Part shown: piece by piece, positions 23,371 to 35,700 of the stretch | How positions within the stretch are numbered: the first letter of the stretch is position 1 | How the letters are laid out: each line of letters begins with the position of its first letter | Origin: Numida meleagris | Lineage: Eukaryota; Chordata; Aves; Galliformes; Numididae | DNA length: 64,000 nucleotides | Direction of reading: 5' to 3' | Assembly (NCBI RefSeq): GCF_002078875.1 | Contig: NC_034414.1 | Location: 31,593,635 to 31,657,634 of the forward strand | Notes under the pieces: model-generated | Told to the model about the DNA's origin: nothing | The model's input: only the letters and a program-made list of their open reading frames with translations | Database searches by the model: none | Made by a program: the position numbers and the translations under genes

Positions 23371-26300
23371 TTGAATGACTGAAATGGAAAGGGAGTAATT
23401 TTTCAGTAGGAGCAACAGTAGTAAAACTTCCCCACTTCATTTTGCAAAACCAGTATTTGCTCAGCACCGGGGAGGTCATTCTAAAAAACAATTCTACACT
23501 GATAATAAAGTTATCTTAATTTGATTTCTGCTGTGACTTTTTTCTCACAGACTGAGCCATTCTATGCACACAGTGGCACAAAACAAGTTCCCAGTTTCAG
23601 TAGCCAATGCAAATGCTGGAGGTGCAGAGTATGACAAGTGGGATGACACTTCTGAGCTCACCAGGAAAGCCAGTTTCTCACCACCCTTTCAAAGTCTAGC
23701 TAAACTGGTGTCTAGTCTCAGCAGTACAGTGTCCAACCAATTCTACTTGTCAGCCTTATAGAAAATGCATTAAGGGGTGTAATTGTGAATGTGGAGTTAT
23801 GCTGCTGCACAGGAACCCATGAGACAATGGGCCTTGGCAGTGACCTATTCAGGGCACAGTGAAGAACACTAGCAATGCAGAGCTGTGCATCCTGGAAAAA
23901 AACTGGATGAAGAACCCTCATGCTGCCTTACATCCCAAGTGCAGCTCATGCATGTGTGTGCCAGTAATTCAGTTGCCTACAGCTATATGTAGTCATATAA
24001 AATCCCCTGAAATAAGAAGAACACAGATAGAGCTACCCTCAATCACTGATTCTTTATGTGCTTTTTTTTTTGAAACACCTGAGATTTTCATGTTTCTTTT
24101 ACATGTAAAATATCTAGCCAGAGAAGGACAAACTTCCTTTCACCCTAACCCCAGTATGACTTGACTTTCTCTCTTACAGAGGCACCAGAAGTACTTAGTC
24201 ATTTGTGCATCACTGAGAAAAGGGATTTAGTGAATAAGACAACCATAGACCTTACTTCTTGGTGATTCCTTCCTTGACAGGGTAAATCCTACAGAAAAAC
24301 AGTGCTAATAAAGCATGACAACTTGAAGAATAGAGCTCTAATTTTTGACATTTCTGTCGTCAAGTGAGGTAGCGTGCCATGATAAAGAAAAAGAAATATT
24401 AAAATAATTGTAGAAAGCTCTCTGGAATTAAGTTTCTTAGCACTGCATTACTGTAAAGGCTATCAGTGGTTTTTTTTTGTTCACGGGTTTTCCACCTTTC
24501 CTGTTATGAATTCTTCTTTTCTGGGCTTGATCATAATTTAACTTTCTTGGGTCATTAAAGTAGAAGTTATAAGTTGTTATATAATGTTAAGAATCAAGAA
24601 TCTCAAGAAATCCTTTTAAGATCTAAATTTAGGCATAAACAATTTCTTTTTGAAAATGTTTATATACTCTACTCATCTCTCATTGCAATATTTGTAATGT
24701 GAAGTAAGATATGATGGTGAAAAGTGCAAAAAATATAGTGAATTTGAGCTTAAATTTGTGAATTACCACAGAAGAAATCTCACTTCTAAGTTCTTAAAAT
24801 GGTATAGCAAGCCAGAACACTGATTATTAAAAAATATGACATAGGTCAGTAAATAATGTTTCCAATAGTTTTCTTAAGAAGCTGGGATGTGTCTTGAAAT
24901 ACTCAGGATTTACACAGTTTCATTTCTCAGCTTTTTTGGTAAGGTAAAATGTTGAAATAGTGAAGAGTTCATCACATATGTTACAAGCATTGTAACATGA
25001 CCGTAAGCCCAATCAAAATAAAGGTATTGGATTTTCAATACTTTTTGCTGCTTCTCATCTTCTTTAATTATGTTTTTGGTTCAAAATATGGCAGTGGGAC
25101 ATGCTCTGATCTACAATATTTTACAACATTTCTTATCTTCCTCCTTTTAGGGATATATGTGTTTTTTTTACGCTAACAGCATTGCCTAAATTGACCCTGC
25201 ATACTGTGAGAGGTCATACTGACAGAAGTCCTTTGATAGAAATATATTTCATCCTATATTAAAGTGCATTGCAATACTGGCAAATCAATTCATTAGCTGT
25301 TTTCAGGAGAAGCTTTTTGTCAAACATGTCTCAGTTTCATTTATGTAACTAGTCTGTTTCTAAAAAGACTACATAGACCAAACTGCAACCTGGATTATTG
25401 ACTCCAACCAAGACGGTCATTTTTGCTCTAAGGAAAAATCTGCCTGGGAGAACTGCCTGGATAGATTGCTATTTTATTTTGCTTCCACAGTTTAAATTAA
25501 ACCAATACCAAACTTCTATATGTCAATCCTCTCAAGTCCTTTTCAAATTAACACTGAAAAGGAAATCCATCCATCCATATATATGTAAATACGCAAAGCC
25601 AGCTGCCAAACAGTGACATTATCCACGGGTTCCTGTGGGCTTGCCATAGAAATGAATAGGAAACTTCTAATATTGCTACGCTTGTATGATATTTCTGAAA
25701 TAGGTGAGAGAAAGCAGCATCGTTCCAGGAAAAAAAGGAAGAACATTTACCAGTTGGAACACAAGCAGATGTCACTGAAAGCAGATGGTTTTAAAACTGG
25801 CATTTTAAGACAGCAGCTGCCTGACTGTGTTATATTTAAAAGGGCTACCCTTGATTGGAAGATTGGATAAAATGCTTTTGTAAGAGGGCATCTTTAACTA
25901 AAGGAGTGTAAATGACTGGACAGCTATAAAATCAGATATTGCATTCCTTCCCAAATCTTTATTAGATTTGACTAGAAAGACCATTTGTGTCAAAATTTTA
26001 GAAAGAAGAAAGACACGCTTGCTCTGCATATTTTTAGGTGCTAAGCCCATATGTCTCTCTCATGCTATCTTAATTCAAGGATATTCTAGGACTGTTTAAA
26101 GAAAAAAAGACAGGATGATTATGGAGGATGTCCTCACTGGTAAGCCTCTTCCAATCACAAAAAGGAGAGGAAGGTGACTGGAAACAGCTTGCACAGATCT
26201 GCTAAGGGCAAACTACACTTCATCAGCCTGCTTGTCTTCTATGAAGCAACGACTGGCTTTGCAGACATAGGAAGACCAGCAGACATCATTTACTTAAAAA

Positions 26301-26460
26301 CTGGAAAGTTTTTTCCATTTTTTTTCTAGCCAAACTGGGGAGTAATGAATTGGAGAGAATGACTAGAGAATGGATGAAAAACTGAACTCTGGGGCTGGAA
26401 GAGTAAAAGACAACAATTCATTCTACACGGTGACTGGTTATGAGTAGGATTTCTCAGGGG

Positions 26461-26478
26461 TTGATGATGATGATGATG
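26461..26478. repeat. (TGA)n microsatellite inside the ancient CR1
   Basis: Five to six TGA/GAT units expand a position within the old RT frame, giving a run of methionine codons in one frame. This is post-insertion slippage. Confidence 0.85.
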
Positions 26479-26935
26479 CTATTTACGATATTAAGTTATC
26501 CTGACAATGGGATAGTGTGCACTCTCATGAAGTTCATGTGTGACATGAAAGTAGGTGGAATGCTTGATACTGTGAAAGCTAGGAACACCACTCTGAGGGA
26601 TTCTCTAAGCCACAAGCTAGAGAAATAGGCTGACAGGAAAAGGACAAATGTGAAATCCTGGCTGGCCAGAATAATTGCATCCAACAGTGCAGGTTGGATT
26701 TGACTGGCAGCACAGTAAGCCTCAGTCTTGGGGTCCTGATGGACAAGAACCTGGACATGAACCAGGAATGTGCACAGGGAGGTGATACCACTAGCCACTG
26801 ACAGGGCTTCATTTACAAGATTGTAACAGTGGGTCAAGGGAAATTATGATTATTTCTGTCTAGCACTTGTGAGTCTGGAGAGTGAGAAATAAGACACAGT
26901 CCAGAAGGGCACCAAGATGGGTATGAGACTGGAGT

Positions 26936-27012
26936 ACCTGATATATACATTTATATATACATACATAAATACATATATCTACAGACCTATGTATAATTTC
27001 TATAAATATACA
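26936..27012. repeat. AT-rich (ATAC/ATAT) microsatellite inside the ancient CR1
   Basis: Degenerate ATATAC and ATAT units interrupt the CR1 between its GVRLEYL-like and C-terminal LKKLI-like parts. Neither neighbouring CR1 segment has this sequence, so it is a later expansion or insertion. Confidence 0.75.
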
Positions 27013-27395
27013 CAAGCTGAAGAAACTTATTTGTTCAGCTTGGAGATGAGAAGAGTGAAGGGGGATCTGTTTGCAGTTCCTTAAACTTAGCCTCAATGCG
27101 CAGATTATAGAGAAGAGGAAGCAGAACTCATTTTAGAGATAAACATGGAAGGATAGTTTAACCAACTTGAAGTAGCACTAAGAGGAATTCAGACTGGGTA
27201 TTAGGAAAAGAAAATCACAGAGAGAGAAATTAGGCACCGAAACAGGCTAAGGAACCCCCTTTCCTTGGGGATTCTTAAAACCTGATGGCAAAAGGTTATG
27301 AACAATCTGATCTAACTTGGAAGTTAGCCCTGCTTTGAGTAGGAAGCTAGACTAGATGACTTCCAGAAATCCCCTTCAGCATTATTTTATAATGC

Positions 27396-28403
27396 TTCCA
27401 AGTTTTACCAGAAAATTTTAAGAAACATTAGTTCTGCTGACCTAATGATTAGAGATACTAGTCTAATGACTACAGTAGGGTCACAACATTTTAAAACTTA
27501 AAATTCACAAAAAGCAAAACTGCATTTCTTAGTCCCAGAATGGAACTGTCTTTCCAGATCAGAAAGACCTACCATGTAAGTTATATAATACTTGTGTCTT
27601 TGGTATACCACATCATTATTTTAACCCTTAGCAGGGCCTGATGTTTCCTACTCTCCTTTTATCCTTATCTTTTTTTTTCTTCTTCTTTAATATTTTTTAA
27701 GAAGTCTAAAGAATATTCACCAGATCACAAAACAGAATTCCTACGTGCTTGACTTTGATTTTTGATTATCACGATATGGTTAATAAATGTAATGAATATT
27801 GAACCCAGTCAGACAGCTTTAGGTAACTGAAGCAAACTTTCCATAGAGGTCCAGAAAGATTCCTTTGCAAGTATGCAGAAAAAAAAAAAAAAAAGGACTA
27901 GATTTTCTGAGCCATCAGAAGTGGAAATAGATTTTTAAATATAACAAGTGCGTCAGTACTGCTACAAAACAAAGACATTTCAGTGTAGAAAATAGCAGTG
28001 AATTGCTGCTCCTGTTGCAAGTCAAAACACATTCTTAATTTCAAGGCTTGTACTCTGTTATAGTTTCAAGAAAAAAATTTCAAAGATTTTTGAGTTTGCT
28101 TTGTGATCCATCAAATTTGATAATTTCAGCTGTATATGTCAAAAATTATGTTGTACACAGTGTAATCAGATTATTCAAACAGCTACAGATCAGACAGGAA
28201 AGTCATTGCCTGTCCAACTTGTGATGTCAATATGTTAGTGCCTAAAAGCACACGGCATTTAGCCGTAGAAGAAACACTTGCATGGATATTTATGTCTTCA
28301 TTGACTATTAATGAAAATAAAAATGTATTAAGTTATCTGGCTTTGGTTTCCTGGGATCTAAAATGGTGTACCAATCAACTGCTTGTTTTGTGATTTGTAT
28401 TTG
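27396..28403. other. AT-rich non-coding sequence, no gene seen
   Basis: Unique sequence between two CR1 copies. It contains an A16 run (27879-27894). No coding, RNA or repeat feature is otherwise recognised. Confidence 0.7.
27879..27894. repeat. poly(A) run, 16 A
   Basis: Uninterrupted A tract with no adjoining element body recognised. Confidence 0.9.
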
Positions 28404-28985
28404 TGCTTGCAGCCTAGATGGCCAACCCTATCCTGGGTTGCATCGAGAGAAGCGTGACCAGCAGGTTGAGGGAGATGATTCTGCCTCTCTAATCTGCTTT
28501 CTTGAGACTTCACCTGGAATACCGCGTCCAGTTCTGGGGCCCCCAACACAAGAAAGACATTGAGCTGTTGGAGCAGGTCCAGAGGAGGCAGAGAAGATGA
28601 TCAGAGGACTGCAACACCTGCCATATGAGAACAGGTTGAGAAAGCTGGGGGTCTTCAGTCTAGAGAAGGCTCGGGGAGGACATTATAGTGGCCTTCCAGT
28701 ACCTTAAGTAGTTACAGGACAAGGGGAAATGGATTTAAACTGGAAGAGGGTATATTTAGGCTAGATCTTAGGAAGAAATTCTTTACTATGAGTGTGGTGA
28801 GACACTGGAACAGGTTGCCCAGTAAGGCTGTGGATGCCTCCACCCTGGAGACATTCAAGGCCAGGCTGGATGGGGCTTTGAGCAACCCGGTCTAGTGGGA
28901 GGCATCCCTTCCTATAGCAGGGAGGTTGGAACTAGATGATCTTAAAGGTCCCTTTTAACACAAACCATTCTATGATTCTATGATT
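28404..28985 (+). mobile_element. 5'-truncated CR1, 3' end only
   Basis: It starts at the segment equivalent to [20 protein letters not shown] of CR1 ORF2, here decayed. It continues through the [26 protein letters not shown] region, the C-terminal WNRLPSKAV-like segment, and the 3' UTR with CTAGATGATCTTAAAGGTCC. It ends in two to three ATTCTATG octamers (28968-28984). The 5' boundary is near 28404. It differs from the copies at 16.5 and 62 kb in the stretch after GPQ, where the sequence encoding [12 protein letters not shown] is retained. It is therefore probably another CR1 subfamily. Frames are broken. Confidence 0.93.
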
Positions 28986-30489
28986 TGTCAGCAGAGGATG
29001 GGCCTTGTCTTAAGAACATCACAAACATATTTTAGTAAAATGCTCTCATATATTTATGCAGACACGTTTATTTAACATATGATGCAGACACGTTTTTTCA
29101 TCTTCACAGAAATCCCTGTAGTCCTTTAGAACTTTGCTCTGGAGATAGGAATTTGGCCTCTATTTTAGTCTCTGTTTCTCAGTTACAATTATAATTAGAA
29201 TTATATGGCTACCTAGATATATACCCTGTTAGTGAACACATCCCTTACATTTTTTTGTTAAACGGTTAGTGCATTTCTAAGCACAGACATGAGTCTCTGA
29301 TGTCCAGTTAGCTGCATAAGCCTCTTACACAGCCTGGCTGCCATTCGACTTGAACAATGGATTTTGATTTCTACATATTTCTTTTTCCAAAGGCTAATTA
29401 AAATCAATTCCATGGCATTTCTCTGCTGTTATAAAAGATGCTGTGGGTAGATGTTTGAAACATTAGCAATATGGTGCTGCTGGATGAAAACCAAATTTCC
29501 ATATGACATTGCAATGACAGTTAGTCTATGATAATCCATGCAATTTCTAATGAACAAAACATGTCCTGCCTCTATACCTGAATGATGGGATCCAAAAATG
29601 GAGATGTCAAAGATCAGTATTTTGTTTTGTTTTTAAACTACGTTAATTTATTTTAGCTATGCAAATTTAATTATCTTTTGTGTTTCACAGAAAATCTGGA
29701 CCATGTGAATATGTGCTTTCATAATTATTACAAATATAAAATACTCCAGAATTTAGTTCTAGACATAAAATTATCTCATCTGACTACATCTAGAGTCACT
29801 CAACTTTTGTTCAGATTTAGCTCCCAAACTTAGTCCTTAAGTCTTTTAAATTAGGCTGATTGATCAAATTCTAGTCATTATACAATGTAGAGCTAGTGTG
29901 AGATCAACATTCCAGAAAGATTATGGAGTCCATAAGAAGAAATGAATATTTGTAATTGAATAAGATTCAGTACATCACAAACCACACAGTCTAAACTCTT
30001 CTTATTTTTGTGTCTTTTTTTCACAGTAGGGTTGCTGTTCACCTAACCTTTGAAAAGGGGCTATCATTATTGTAGTTAGAAGCACAAGCCTGGAACAGAA
30101 TCCTATTTTTTCTGAGTTAAACAAGTATAAATGTAATTGGTGTACACCACATGGAAGTAGAAGTACTTGTTCTGACTGATTTGGCAGAAGAACTTGCACC
30201 TGAGTCAGATTACTAGATTTCTGGTTGTTATGGGTTTCTTGCATCTTGTCTCCATCTATTGGACACATGAAGCCTTTAGTTTAGACACATCAAAGTTTTT
30301 CATTAAAAGAAAAAATATTATCAGGTAAGTAATAACACGCTTTTTTTATTAAAGAAAACAAAATTATCTAGTATACATTTTCTAGCCATTTAATTTTTTA
30401 GTATCTATATTAATTTATTTAGGTAGATGTACACAATGTTTCAGGGATAGCATATCTGAGCCAAATGCTTTCTTTCTTGCATGGTTACT
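28986..30489. other. AT-rich non-coding sequence, no gene seen
   Basis: Unique sequence with no exon, RNA gene or transposon body recognised. The open frames are short and unconvincing. Confidence 0.7.
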
Positions 30490-31000
30490 ACCTCAATCTC
30501 TTGACTCACTGGTGTGGCCTTTATAGACTAGGAGCCATTTCAGTCTAGTTTGCTGAAGGAGTTATAGTAGATTGTGACAACTGTCTTTCTAAAATGAAGG
30601 CAGATGACAATCACCACTCTCCTCTCATCCTCTGAGCACGTTGTTTCAACACAGAAGATCAGTTGTTCAAGCATTTACCATTGGTAAATCCATGTTGGCT
30701 CTTCCCAAACAGCTTGCCTTTCATGATTATGGAAACAGCTTTACACAGGGATCTGTTTCATAATTTGCTCAGCGAGTGATGTGAGGCTGACTCATCTGCA
30801 GTTTCTCAGATCTTTTTTGGAAATGGGTATATATTCGGTCTTTAAAAGTCTTCCCTTATCTCCATAACCCTTTTAAAGATTAACTTTGCAGTGCTGTCAG
30901 TCAACTCTCATAGAACTCATAATCTCCCATACAGATGTATATGTTTGATACGTCCAATATACTTCCTCTTCAGTCAGTGGTTCAGCTTGCCTTGTTGTTG
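30490..31000 (-). mobile_element. Ancient CR1 reverse transcriptase fragment (minus strand)
   Basis: Reading the minus strand, decayed RT motifs appear in the correct order. IPISKKDLRNCR, then a stop, then VSLTSL, corresponds to [12 protein letters not shown]...NYRPVSLTS. An MKQIPV-like segment corresponds to MEQIL. QHGFTNGKCLNN corresponds to [33 protein letters not shown] with LD corresponds to the [21 protein letters not shown] segment. The boundaries are uncertain: the left end could be near 30480, and the right end could extend a few hundred bases past 31000. No 3' tail is present. It is an old dead fragment. Confidence 0.8.
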
Positions 31001-32770
31001 CTTCCTGCACAGAGACTTGGAGATTAAGTTTACCCTTGAACTCTAAGGCATCTCAACCTTTTATGTATTGTATTGAACTAACTAGGCTGCTTGTACTAAC
31101 CTGTTCAGTAGCGAATATGCACCTTCTTTGTACAAGGAACATACCTATGATGATCTTGATTTTCTTGACATTTCATGTTAGGTCAGGCTAGGCTTTTGCC
31201 TCCTCTCCACCTCCAAATAACATTTCCATATTCACTCCCGGGAGTCTCTCTCAACATCACTTCTAATACTTTTTATTGGTACCTGTAATTACCTAACTGA
31301 TTCCTAATATTTTCATAAATGTTAAGAATGACTACAATTCACAGTAACAATTTCAATGAGCAAAATTGAAAATAGCGATGTAGAAGTTATCAGTATGTCA
31401 TCTCATCTGCTAATTTGCTGAGCATTTTCAATATTGTTTATAACTTAAGTTTGACGCTATCATAGAAGTTAAAAGGGAAGGCCTTGTATTATTGCCACAG
31501 AAGAGTGTTTATAAATTTTACAAATACAATATTATCATCAGTTCATGGTTAACCAAACTGCTTCTACACAAGATTGCATATATACCAAAGAATGCTACAG
31601 GGACCGTGTACACTTGTATATTGAAAATAAATACATCTATGTATAATATTGCATAAAAGCAAAATGTAAGGACAAGAGTTTTATAAAGGCATCTTTGAAG
31701 AGACAGCAACAGAAGAAGCAAATAGAGGCATTCAGTGTGGACTGGCAAAGAACACAGCAATGTATGTTCTAAGAAATGTGCACATACACATGGGAAGTAT
31801 GTGTTTGTTAAGGACAAAAATGCTCATGCCCAAAGACATTTATAGAGAAGACTATTTGCATCTGTATGAGGGAATTTGGCATGGAAGTATAAGCCTGCTT
31901 AGGCATTGATAAAGAGAGAATATTTTGAATTGTTTGGTTCATTGGGTATATTCTAGGGTTGTGGATTTAAGTGAAATTATATCAAATTTCACTACACATA
32001 TGTTTACAAAATACGGACTTCATATTTTAAGAGGATGAAACTGGATTGGTGTCAAAGTGGGTAAACATAGTAGAAAGAAAGAAAATGACAATAAAAATAA
32101 TAAACTACACACTAAGATGAAAAAATCCATAAGTTGCCTTGTTAAGAGTCTGAAAGTCTTCACTGCATCATCTGGAAAAGCTTAACTATTTAACATCGAC
32201 AAAGCGTATTCAATACTTACATGCCCACAAAGACAAAAAAACCCATACTGGTTATATTATATTTGCTGTCGTTAACTTTTAATATTTTTGTTCTTAAATA
32301 GTAGCCCCACTTTACCAAGCACAATTTTTCCAAAGATCGTAAGAAATTTTACAGAGATGGAATGGGGGGTATATTTTTCTTTTTGTGTATTTCCTTGTAA
32401 AAGACTTACTTTGTAATATAGTTTGCTGCTGATTATTACTTCTGCTTTGAGTGGCACTTCCCACCTCACCAATCATTATCAAAACATACTTTGCTGCTAA
32501 TTTCCTGGAAGATTCAAGTACTCCTACTTCAAGGTCATCTCAAAGGATAGTTTAAAGAGCTTTTTCAGTAAAATATGTATATTTACACGAGCACGCATAA
32601 ATGGTCACCAGGGAAGATAAGCTATCAGAAAGTAAAGAGATGTCTTGCCTTATCCAGTTCACACACCACTGAAGCAGATAAAATTGGTTTTGTACCCAGC
32701 CTACGAACACACTGTTAGGAACTCTGTCCTGAAAATAGATCTATAATACTGAGATAAAATTCAATGAATC

Positions 32771-32784
32771 TTTTTTTTTTTTTT
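32771..32784. repeat. poly(T) run, 14 T
   Basis: T tract followed by CCAG. It resembles a polypyrimidine-acceptor, but no coding frame follows that I can support. Confidence 0.85.
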
Positions 32785-35700
32785 CCAGAAATATCTAACT
32801 GTAGCATAAAAATTCTACTACTCTTGCCTGAATAACCATCTGCTGCAGTTCCAGCAGGTAGCAAAGCGACTTCACTTGTGTGCTCAGGAGACACAGGAAC
32901 AGTCTGCATCCATAGGTAATTAGAGCATTAGTTTCAGTGCGGAAAGATGTGAGTACAAGTTCACAGTGATTAAAGTCAGATGCATGACTGACTGAAATGT
33001 TAAGATCAAATCTCTGTTATTTTGATAAAAAAAGCATCCAGTATTCATTAACCTCCTTTTTTTTCCCAATCCTCTTCATACAACTTTGTATTCCTACTCA
33101 TCTTCCCTGTCTCTAGTGCATAATACTGGCATGCTGTTGTGCCTTAGAAACAAGCAGGAGTGTAACATTATAGAGGCTCTCTTTTGTTCTGCTATTTCAC
33201 TCTATGGTCATTGTCTAGCAGCACAAGCTTAATTTGTGTTGCATGAAATGTTTTTTTGGGCAATATTGTACATATTGGGTTTAGTGTTCTTAAAATATAT
33301 GGTCAGCTCAGTAACATACAAAATCAGTTGCGGGCATGTGCAAGAACATAAGGACAATTCACAGCTGGAAAGTGCTCAGAACCTTACTAACCAGCACAGA
33401 GTTAGCAGCAATTTTGCCATATTAACAGAAAAAATGAAGCACATTGTCATGGCTCTCATGTGGCAGCTCCTACAGTTCTCCCTTAGAGTCACCACCAATC
33501 ACTTCCCTTCACATTACAGTTTATGCAATACATAAATTTCTAAACTAAAAAACAAAAACACAGGAAACTGGAAAATATATTAGGCCGAACTGCTGCTACA
33601 GACAATAGCTGATAACTTCAAGAGGAAATAAAGTCCAGTCCCTTTATTTCACAAGAAAGAATGTTTAAATGAGATCTATATGATGAAAGACAAATATCTC
33701 TAATTACATGTAGCCACTTATCCTATAAAGTGCCAAGGTGCAATGCAACTTTTTAGAAGAAATCTTGCTTTGCTTTTGTTTTTTCCAATATGTCACAAGA
33801 AAGTGGATATATGTTGGCAAAACACCTGAATCTAGAGCAAAAAGGACACCATTTTGTAATGACATCAATCATAAAACCAAGAAAATTCTGCGAGTCTAGT
33901 TAGAAATTTGCTGGAAAAATAGGTGGAAAATTCACTCAAACTTTTGTAATACTAATAGATAAAAACAAGTTGGCTGATTCTTGTCTCATGCAGCCTGAGG
34001 AATGATCTTACTGGTGGACGTGCAGAAGAACAGAGCTTACAGGATGGTTGTCCGTGTGGAATCTTGGGAAAGGCCAATTTGATCTGCTATGCATGTGAGG
34101 GAACCTGTGCGGCAAATTGAAAAGGGGTCACATAGTCTTCTTTAATAAGGTGTACTAGATTTGATGAGTGGAATGAAGAGAAATGGCAGCTTTAACTGCC
34201 TTTCTGAAATGTAAAATACTAGAACTCTGGAGGCACAGGGGAAAGCCATATAGATAAGCACCTTTTACTTCTACAGAGACATGGAAAGCACCAGTTCCAA
34301 AACGACTAACTAGTGCTTTGGAATGCCAGAGAAGGCAACTTACACTGCTTCTAAGCCTTCCTGCCTTTCATGATAAGTATAACTACTTTTGTTTTTCACC
34401 TCCAGTATTCTATTTCAAGACTTGCAATTAATAAAAGCTATTGGTTGACATGGAATCTTATTTACGCACATTTCAAGGAAGAGCAAAGTAAGTGTAAAAC
34501 TGTCAAACACTCCTTGCATATGAGTATATTCCTCCCTCTTCAACTTATGACAAGGAACCATTCCACTTCCTTCAATACTGTATCAATTAAGATTTCTGCC
34601 TAGAAGTAGCAGAGCTCAAAATAAGACATTTTATAACATCATTCTTAAAAAAATAAGTATTTGGAAGGCGTAGTCCACAATCCTGATGAAAGTGAATGGC
34701 AGTGACTGAGCTTTTGTCAAAGTAAGGCTAATCTGTCTGTTACCAAGATGTTGAAAAGACCTATTACGACCATCATTTCATTTTCACTATGAAATATCTC
34801 AGTCTCAACTTTCAATAGATATTTCATTCATGTGATTGATTTTGAAACATGATTCCTTTACTAGGCTGATTTCTGCTTCTAAACGACTTGCATGTATTAC
34901 TATTCCATTTAAAGCAGTGTGTTACAGGCCATGATCTTTTCAAAAGGACAATTCAAAAATATGACAACTAGTTCCTTGTAAGCACATGTACAGAAATATT
35001 TGTATCCCTACAAATGCAAATGAAAAATCAGTCCTTGAAAGAGCAGATTTTTTCCTCTTTGATCAGTGTTTCAGCAGTAATTTGAAATGGTTATTGGGAC
35101 AGGTATTAAACCTGTAGTTTTTTTTTCCTGTATGAATAATTATATTAAGTTTAGTACCTTTTAAAATTACTTGCCTCCTTGTTAGAAATTGTTTAGACAT
35201 TTTCATTTGGTGGTTTTTTGTACACCTGCTTTCTAATAGAGTTTGTGGCTGAGCCCTCTCAGGAACTGTTGAATCACTTTAACATAGGAAAGAATTTAAA
35301 AGGGATACCAGGAATCGAGTTTCAGAAAATGAAGGGAGAAAGAGAAGGAACCTTAACTATCTTATCTCATTTAGATATCCACTAAGTCTTTTATCTAGAT
35401 TCACTTACTCAAACCTAAGGCCTGTGGTCTTGTTTAATACCAGCCAGTAGTAAAGAGCTCTTCAGCTAAATACGGCTACATTCCACTATTAACTGCAGCT
35501 CTTGAAGCAGTCATTGTGGAAAGGAGACTCTAAATCCTTCAATGTCAAATCATTTAGAGGCACTCTAGCATCAATCAAGGTCTACATCCAGTAAGTGCCT
35601 GCTTACATTTACATGAAATATTCATACAGCATTCAGTTTTGCTTTTCTCTCTCGCCTAATCATCACTTTTAGGAAGAAGCTACAATCATCACAGTTAAGG

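Larger units (their letters stand above)
19563..26189. other. AT-rich non-coding sequence, no gene seen
   Basis: No exon, RNA gene or clear transposon body is recognised. The stretch holds a GC-rich hairpin (20234-20260), a TAATTG/CAATTA dyad in complex sequence (21264-21284), a 14-base tandem duplication (21921-21948) and an AAAT microsatellite (23341-23370). Segments 21.16-21.48 kb and 22.38-22.56 kb have balanced composition and few homopolymers, so they could be conserved non-coding elements. An open frame at 23564-23761 follows a good polypyrimidine-CAG but lacks a strong donor and any recognised domain. Confidence 0.65.
26190..27395 (+). mobile_element. Ancient, heavily diverged CR1 copy
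   Basis: Pieces of CR1 RT can be followed in order. Near 26203 is a decayed GFTKGRS-type segment followed by a [14 protein letters not shown] segment. At 26500-26630 the frame reads DNGIVCTLMKFMCDMKVGGM, LDTVKARNTTLRDSL and HKLEK, corresponding to the [12 protein letters not shown] region with the active-site FADD decayed to MCDM. At 26725-26770 is a GVLMDKNLDMNQ-like segment. From 27010 the C-terminal region and 3' UTR follow, up to a CTAGATGACTTCCAGAAAT stretch near 27350 that is typical of the CR1 3' end. It is much more diverged than the other plus copies and lacks a clear octamer tail. Start and end are approximate (about 100 bases). Confidence 0.82.

Noticed and set aside
23536..23761. 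Open frame after a good polypyrimidine-CAG (TTTTTTCTCACAG), possible exon
   Set aside because: No strong splice donor follows, no protein family is recognised, and the frame is only about 70 codons.
32765..32790. T14 followed by CCAG as a splice acceptor
   Set aside because: No open frame with coding character follows on the plus strand.
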